Assembly (NCBI GenBank): GCA_914767715.1
Contig: OU612070.1
Span: 25,284,025-25,348,024, forward strand
From: Membranipora membranacea
Lineage: Eukaryota > Bryozoa > Gymnolaemata > Cheilostomatida > Membraniporidae
Direction of reading: 5' to 3'
Length of the DNA stretch: 64,000 nucleotides
Positions 58,491 to 64,000 of the stretch are shown here, one piece after another. Under the pieces are notes generated by a model. It did no database searches. It was not told where the DNA came from and saw only the letters and a list, made by a program, of their open reading frames with translations. Position numbers and translations under genes: made by a program. Each line of letters begins with the position of its first letter. The first letter of the stretch is position 1.

Positions 58491-59640
58491 ACAGTAATGT
58501 TGTTATACCTGACAGTACTGTATTGAAATCACAAAGATAAAATGTTAATCAGAACAAAAAGAGCACTCATCCTGAAGTGAGAGCGTTGTGACGATCTGTC
58601 AAATATATTTTGTGTCAAAAGCACACCTGATAACCTTTAACCTTATCATGATTTCCAGCACAGTGGTAATATAATTGTCTTTTTTCTTCCAAACAATGCA
58701 GAGGTGAAATATTTGTCCACCATCCAAACAACGCTTATCAACACTAGTTAGTCTACACTCTAAGCCAAACCATCGCGACACAACACTTGTTTCGAAAAAT
58801 AAGCAGTTATGCTTCAATCTACCAACAAGAGTTACTTACTGAATATGAATCGCTGGTTTCATTAATAAATGAAATATTCAATCTGGGGTATCTGTACCAT
58901 AAGGTCGCCTATTGTAACCGCATAGAAAATGTCCGTGAGTGGTTGAAACTTTGTCAAACATACCGCGTTTATAATAAGGGCATTGTTTCCAAATGCTATA
59001 GAGGCAGGTGGCCAATGAGTGAACATACTAACTCAGTAGGAACAAGCTAGCAGCGACTATCACATATCTCTTATTTTTATTAACGATCTCCGACCTCAGA
59101 AGAGACATAAAATTTATTGTGCTCAATGTTTTGACCATGTCAAGGTCAAGTAGTGTTTGACTTGTTGAAACTATCTAAAGTTATCATCAAATTAGAAATA
59201 ATCTGACAAATAATTAACCAATCAGCATTCTTCTTCTCCACCAGTCGATGCAAACTCTTATTATTATGGCAGGCAGAAATGTATCGTATTTTTTGTTTTG
59301 AAGAAGTTAGTAGGGTAGCTGTGGGCTGTGGTCAGGTCTGTGCATTGTGGTGGGAGGGCATTAGGATGTAACATATAGTGTTCACATTTCTTGGTCAGTA
59401 TATTGCCTGGATAGCTAAATATCATGGTTCAATGACAGTGGGCTTGCTGGTGTGTCATGTTAAAAATCGGAGTTTTTTTCCTAAATTGTTCCAGGCTTGT
59501 TCAGAAGCAAGCCCCGCGGCTACAATATGCGATCTTACGGTAGTAGCGAATTAATAATATCAGCAATAATACCAATCAATAACTCAGAGAGGAACAGTAA
59601 CACTGAAACTCATATTTGAAATTTTACCCAAATACTGGGC
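58491..59640. other. Non-coding stretch
   Basis: No supported gene. A frame at 58787-59050 (88 codons, plus strand) has no recognised domain or splice context. Confidence 0.45.
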
Positions 59641-59649
59641 TTCTCAGTA

Positions 59650-60640
59650 TCACTCAATCGGAATTATGTCCTTTTTCTTCTTTCTTCTGCTAGATGTTCT
59701 CTTCTTATGATGAGACTTGTATGTAGTATCAGGCTCATCACCTCCCTTCTCTTTGTTGTGGTCCTGTACTAGTTTGTTCCGCGTCCTCCTTACTTTACCT
59801 TTGACATTTACCTCTGCCAGTTTCTCACTTGTGTCATGCTCAGTGGCGGTCTGCTGGTCACTATCAATTGATAGTTCCTTTTCACGTTGCTTCTTCTTTG
59901 CACGCGCCCAAAGTGAAAACCCAGCTGCTCCTAATAGGCCTGCGGCCACGGCCTGCACAACAATATAAGTCACACTTAATCTAGTAAAATCAGCGGTATA
60001 TCAAAATTATTTTCTATAAGACTACAAGTATAGACTGAAGTTACAGGCAAATATCTCATGGTGTTTTGTTCTGTTAGCCTTTTGAAACCAATAATGAATA
60101 TTTAAAGTAATGTAATAATAAACTGTTTGAGATACTTTTCCTTCACAATGTGGGAAGATACCTCTATATTCTTCCTTGTGAAGTTTAAAGCCGACCGAAA
60201 GTCTAGGAATCCTAAGCAGCTCAGAGCTTGCTAGATTAAGATGTGAAATATAACGGTATTTTTGATATACAAGATGTGATTAACCACAACTGAGTTTCTA
60301 CTCACAAGAGTGAGTCCAGCTACGATTACAGGTATTGGTTTGGCAGATCCTTTGTTTAGAGACCCCTCATGCTCATTATCCTTCCTCACTGATGGTGTGA
60401 TTATCTGAATAGTGGGCGGTTCTGTCGGAGACGTTGGGGTGGTAGTAGTGGTAGTGGATGTCGTGGTAGTTGTAGGTGTTGCACAGTGAGATCTTTCATT
60501 ACAGGAGCGATATGAAGTCGACAATCCTTTACACTGAAATGCTGGGCTTGAAGGTGGAGGGCTGTCGCATGCTCTTAAGCTGCTCTTTGTTCTATTTTGA
60601 CAATCACAAACCGACCAGCTTGACCATGCTCCCCAACGAC
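59650..60640 (-). CDS. TSP1-domain single-pass membrane protein, 3' exons (partial)
   Basis: Two minus-strand exons: 60640-60306 and 59952-59650, joined in phase 0 (donor GTGAGT, acceptor TTGTTGTGCAG). The first enters at phase 1 after a TTTGAAG acceptor. It encodes a thrombospondin type-1 repeat starting GRWGAWSSWSVCDCQNRTK and ending SCNERSHC, with the Trp pair and six cysteines. A Thr/Pro-rich mucin-like linker (TTTTTSTTTTTTPTSPTEPP) follows, then a membrane segment crossing the exon junction (PVIVAGLTL/AVAAGLLGAAGF), a stop-transfer ARAKKK, and a ~90-residue basic tail ending KKKKDIIPIE. Topology should be N-terminus outside. The upstream exons, including any signal peptide, were not identified. 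It is probably a surface receptor or adhesion protein. Confidence 0.8.
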
Positions 60641-60719
60641 CTTCAAATAACATAAAAGTAAGCCATAAAGTGTCTAGTATACAAAAAGATATGCAATACA
60701 ATGTAACAATAAACCTTCA

Positions 60720-61390
60720 ACAAACAAATTGAATAACAAAGTACAGTACAGTATACAGTGCAGTATAATGCCAAATACAATACACAGTATAATAGGGGCT
60801 CCCTGCACACAAAGCTGTCTTCAATTTCTTCAGAGAAAATAGAGCAATCTTCAATTTTAATACTCTCATCTTTAGAATAAATTCTTCAAAACAACTGGAC
60901 TGTTGTTTTATCTACTCATTTCTGTTTAAAATGACCCATGTGCTTGAGTTTTGGTTTTGCTTTGATTGGATGAGGTTTGTGTGTATACTGGAAACTTTCG
61001 TCTTTTGTCTAAAACACCTGACCTGAGTAGCTAACTCCAAATTGCTGGACTGAATTCCTGACTTAAAACTTTTATTGATTTTTAATTTAAACTGACCAAA
61101 TCTTTTCTTCAACTTTAAAACACTTGATTTTCAATCTTCAGTAAATTACGAGGAGCCCCATAATGGACAATAAAGTACAATGTAATTTAATGTAATGAAA
61201 TACAGACATGCTACACATATACAATATAATACAAGTTATCAATATTCAATAAAATAGGCTATACATTATACAATATGATACAATGTGCAATGCGATATAC
61301 AGTGCAAAAAAATTGCAATCAAAATTCAGATCACAAGTCAATACATAATACAACACCATGCAGTACAGTGTAATATATTGCAATTCAAGT
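60720..61390. repeat. Degenerate TACAATA-type low-complexity tract
   Basis: On both sides of MITE copy B the DNA is made of loosely repeated 8-11 bp words such as TACAATATAA, TACAGTGCAG and AATACAATAC. Their resemblance across the MITE suggests one tract that was split by the insertion. Confidence 0.6.
60795..61159. mobile_element. GGGGCTCC-ended MITE, copy B
   Basis: A 365-bp element starts GGGGCTCCCTGCACAC and ends GAGGAGCCCC. The left end (GCTGTCTTCAATTTCTTCAG and following) matches the complement of the right end of copy A at 55927, and its right end matches the complement of copy A's left end. It interrupts an AT-rich low-complexity tract. Flanks are ATAATA and ATAATG, a possible short duplication. 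It lies upstream of the TSP1 exons, in a likely intron. Confidence 0.85.
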
Positions 61391-61797
61391 CAATAAACTA
61401 ATAAAAACAACTTTTAGAAGTAAGAACTAAAATCTACATCCGACTTTCACCTTACATTTAATGGTGACAATATTTCATCCATTCAAAGTTCACTTGCTGG
61501 CAGAAATAAGATCATGGTTTTCAACTACAAAACTGCCCTGACCATCCAATTTCATCAGCATATCCTCAGTTTATTTAAACATATTCACAATATGAATTGC
61601 ATGGTAACAGTCTGCTTTCAGATTTTGGGGATCGTGGTTATGGAGCTATCAGTTTGCACGCCTACTATTCAATTCCACATGATTTGTGCAGCATATGTGA
61701 TGGGTTCAAGTCCCAATTGGCTCGAGAACCCTCAGGGTAATTCTAAAGCCACTCCGATCTTTCAATGCATTTAACTATGATGTTTAGGGAGTGTAGA

Positions 61798-61975
61798 ACC
61801 CACAAACGTCGCAAACGTCAAAACGTCGCAATCTAGCGTTCCACTAACGTCGCAATCCCAAAAACGTCGCAACGAAGGGTTTTTTAAACGTCGCAAACCC
61901 ACAAACGTCGCAATTTTTTAAACGTCGCAATAGCTCGAACCCACTAACGTCGCAAATGTCGCAACTCACCAAAAA
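61798..61975. repeat. Cluster of AACGTCGCAA motifs
   Basis: At least eight exact AACGTCGCAA words and several near-matches (AACGTCAAAA, ATGTCGCAAC) lie within ~175 bp, unevenly spaced and separated by A/C-rich or T-rich spacers, often CCCACTA or CCCACAA. All have the same orientation. CpG-rich words are otherwise scarce here. It may be an array end of a foldback-type transposon or a binding-site cluster. Confidence 0.85.
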
Positions 61976-61979
61976 CGCC

Positions 61980-63290
61980 GAGTTGTCTCCTCGTTAGATG
62001 CAATACGATTTGCTGTCATGATTAGTGGACAGGAGATACAAACTTCAAAACACTGTGGGGAATTGAATATCAATGTTCTATTTTGTGCAATGGTTAATTG
62101 ATGAGTATTTTTCGTGTCATTTGAATCTCTTTTTTTTCACTTCACTTTCAGTATCTTGTCACATCAGAATCCATTACTGCTACCATAAAAGGGATTGTTA
62201 TGATGTAATTTCAAACGGATCCTAATCGGATATGGGTTTGTTGTTTGGCTCAGAGTGGCCCGCTAGGCTGTACTGTTAGTACATATCTATATACTACACA
62301 AACTGACCTAACTGTGAATTTGATCGACTTTCCATGGTTAAATGTCAGCAGGGGATCGACCCAGAAAAGATTGAGCTGGCATAAATGGCTGCATTCATAA
62401 GCATCAATATCTCCGTTATTGCACTCATAGAGCGCCTTTAATAATAGGAGATTAATGTGTACTGATATCGATAACTGTGTTTGTGTTATTGGTTGAAGTC
62501 TCATGGTATTAATAGGTAGAGAGTATGAGATTAAGAGAAAAAACTGCTGGACAACTGCCGTGTCACAGCATGAGTTTGCCATAATAGCCATCTAATCTAT
62601 CTAATGTAATCTAAGTGTAATAAGGCGTTAACCAACTATCGGAGTTGTGCCCTTTCTTTCTCGGAGGGGATAACTCATTCCGTCTGATAACAGCTTATCA
62701 ACATATAAGCATATTAACCGAATTTCTGTAAATGTGGCATTGATGGATGATCTATTATTTTAGGAAATTGAAGGATATCATTTAGGAAATTGAAGAACTT
62801 GCTGAGTATTTTTGGAAAACCTCTCTAGCAGATACATTGACATACAAGTCAAATTTTCTTAGCTAAGTGATTGGAAACTCCAAAGTATTGTACCATGGTA
62901 TACACTCATGTACACACTAACAGCCAATTGTATGGCTTTGGCTGCATACAAGAATCAATATTATTTTGATAACTAGCCTTGTATAGTTTTTTTTCCAAAT
63001 TGCTGCCATTATCCTTGAGATTAACTATTATTTGGCAATAATTTATTTGGAAGGTTGTGACATTACAATTTCATATATTTGGCTGCGTAGTGCAATCAAC
63101 TTTATTTGATTTTGCGGAAGTGAGAATATAAACAGACATGATTGAGTAACGTATTTACAGTTAAAAAAAGTATAGCTGAGTTCTGCGTAAGTAAGTGTGT
63201 GACAAAAATATACTAATTTTAATATTGTGGTCATGATAAGTTCGTTAAATTTGTGCCTAGTAAAGAGTTCTGAAAATATGTACAATAAAA
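61980..63290. other. Region without a supported gene
   Basis: A minus-strand frame at 62591-62250 contains LYECNNGDIDAYECSHLC, reminiscent of a cysteine-rich domain, but no splice context supports it. No other feature is seen. Confidence 0.4.
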
Positions 63291-63299
63291 GGTATTACA

Positions 63300-64000
63300 T
63301 CAATATTTCTTCCAAAATATATCACTAACTACATACCATCCATTCCTTTCTGCCAACAAAACTAACCAAGCGTTGCACCACGCGATGTTGGATACAAGCC
63401 ACCTCTTGATCACAATCATGAGCCCACTGTTTTTCCCGCTAGCTCGTGGTATGGCTCTCACTTTGGGTCGAATTACCGGCAGTTTGTGTGGATTCAACGT
63501 ACTTTCAAGCTGAGCATTCATATAAATTGTTTCCCTTGGTATGAAGACATCATTGATTAGAAGGTTCAGCTCATGCATTTTCCTCAACATACAAAATGTG
63601 AGAATATCTCCAGAAAGAGATAATTGAACAATGTTGTTAACGGTATGATTTGGCAATGATAGTAAGGATGGCCTAGGTCTTGTAAGATACAATGATACGA
63701 ACTCATACAATTCTTGCATCTCCAGCAATGTCTCATATATTGTAAAGTTATTGTCGATAACCATAGTAAAGATAGTAGTTAGAATTTCAACTGGAAGGTC
63801 TAACAAGTTCTCATTAACGTCTTCTGAGGCCTGTACAGCTGGCATGGGGCTTCGAGGTGTTACTGCTGGCTGTACCCTTGCTAGCGGAGTCACATCAACC
63901 TTGCTCTTTGTCTGAAGTTGTATCTGGGGTGATCTTGCTATCACAGTAACAATATCAGCCAAATCTTGTCCAAGTGCGACGTAATGTTCTCCGTTGTTTT
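63300..64000 (-). CDS. F-box-like protein, partial, runs off the window
   Basis: The minus-strand frame is open from the right edge (64000) to a stop at 63300, at least 230 residues. The first residues visible are NNGEHYVALGQDLADIVTV. A Pro/Ser-rich stretch follows, then LLDLPVEILTTIFTMV, which fits the start of an F-box (LPxEILxxIF). The rest (LLSLPNHTVNNIVQLSLSGD and similar) is helical with no family I can name. The end reads NGWYVVSDIFWKKY. F-box proteins usually link substrates to SCF ubiquitin ligases, but only the LPxEILxxIF core supports that here. The true start and possible upstream exons lie outside the window. Confidence 0.45.
   Translation of the reverse strand, partial: NNGEHYVALGQDLADIVTVIARSPQIQLQTKSKVDVTPLARVQPAVTPRSPMPAVQASEDVNENLLDLPVEILTTIFTMVIDNNFTIYETLLEMQELYEFVSLYLTRPRPSLLSLPNHTVNNIVQLSLSGDILTFCMLRKMHELNLLINDVFIPRETIYMNAQLESTLNPHKLPVIRPKVRAIPRASGKNSGLMIVIKRWLVSNIAWCNAWLVLLAERNGWYVVSDIFWKKY

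Noticed and set aside
62250-62591. Minus-strand 113-codon frame with an EGF-like cysteine stretch as the missing TSP1 5' exon
   Set aside because: The cysteine spacing does not fit an EGF domain, and no donor site in the phase needed by the exon at 60640 could be found.

Overview
The window looks like AT-rich nuclear DNA from an invertebrate animal. The genes are split by GT-AG introns. Protein families include a metazoan-type signal peptidase SEC11, secreted WSC-domain and VMO-I-like proteins, and a thrombospondin-1 membrane protein. Transposon remnants are abundant, with many terminal-inverted-repeat elements. A sponge or another early-branching marine animal would fit, but the sequence alone does not settle the species. 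No prokaryotic operon, phage or CRISPR structure is visible.

Layout. 0.8-4.6 kb: a complete six-exon SEC11 gene (+) with a LINE fragment in intron 1 and a 21-bp tandem array just past the stop codon. 6.1-7.3 kb: a LINE-type endonuclease ORF (-) without reverse transcriptase. 8.5-22.9 kb: mostly non-coding, holding a perfect hairpin, a hAT-like MITE carrying a GC-rich double hairpin, an orphan exon pair, a 2.07-kb foldback element and a 0.7-kb inverted-repeat element. 23.4-33.7 kb: the most unusual gene, about twelve phase-compatible exons (+). It encodes three repeated cysteine-rich/linker exon pairs, a basic region, and a 2.65-kb last exon with an OTU-type protease core, a MULE-type DDE transposase core and a C-terminal cysteine cluster. 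34-45.6 kb: repeats, including the second foldback copy (9-bp target duplication) and a 2-kb TA-flanked inverted-repeat element. 45.7-58.5 kb: a secreted two-WSC-domain gene and a broken VMO-I-like gene, each with a TATA box downstream of a copy of the same ~0.5-kb upstream module; a third copy has a 78-bp palindrome inserted with a 12-bp duplication. This block also holds a decayed hAT transposon, a GGGGCTCC-ended MITE and a second hAT-like MITE with a double hairpin. 59.6-64 kb: 3' exons of a TSP1 membrane protein (-), a second GGGGCTCC MITE, an AACGTCGCAA motif cluster and a partial F-box-like reading frame (-) running off the end.

The genes do not form one pathway. SEC11 is housekeeping; WSC, VMO-I-like and TSP1 genes are secreted or surface functions; the OTU-MULE gene is either a spliced transposon or a gene derived from one. 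The main themes are repeated capture of DNA by transposons and an unusual density of perfect palindromes, several with target-site duplications. Exon boundaries were found by eye from splice sites and reading phase.
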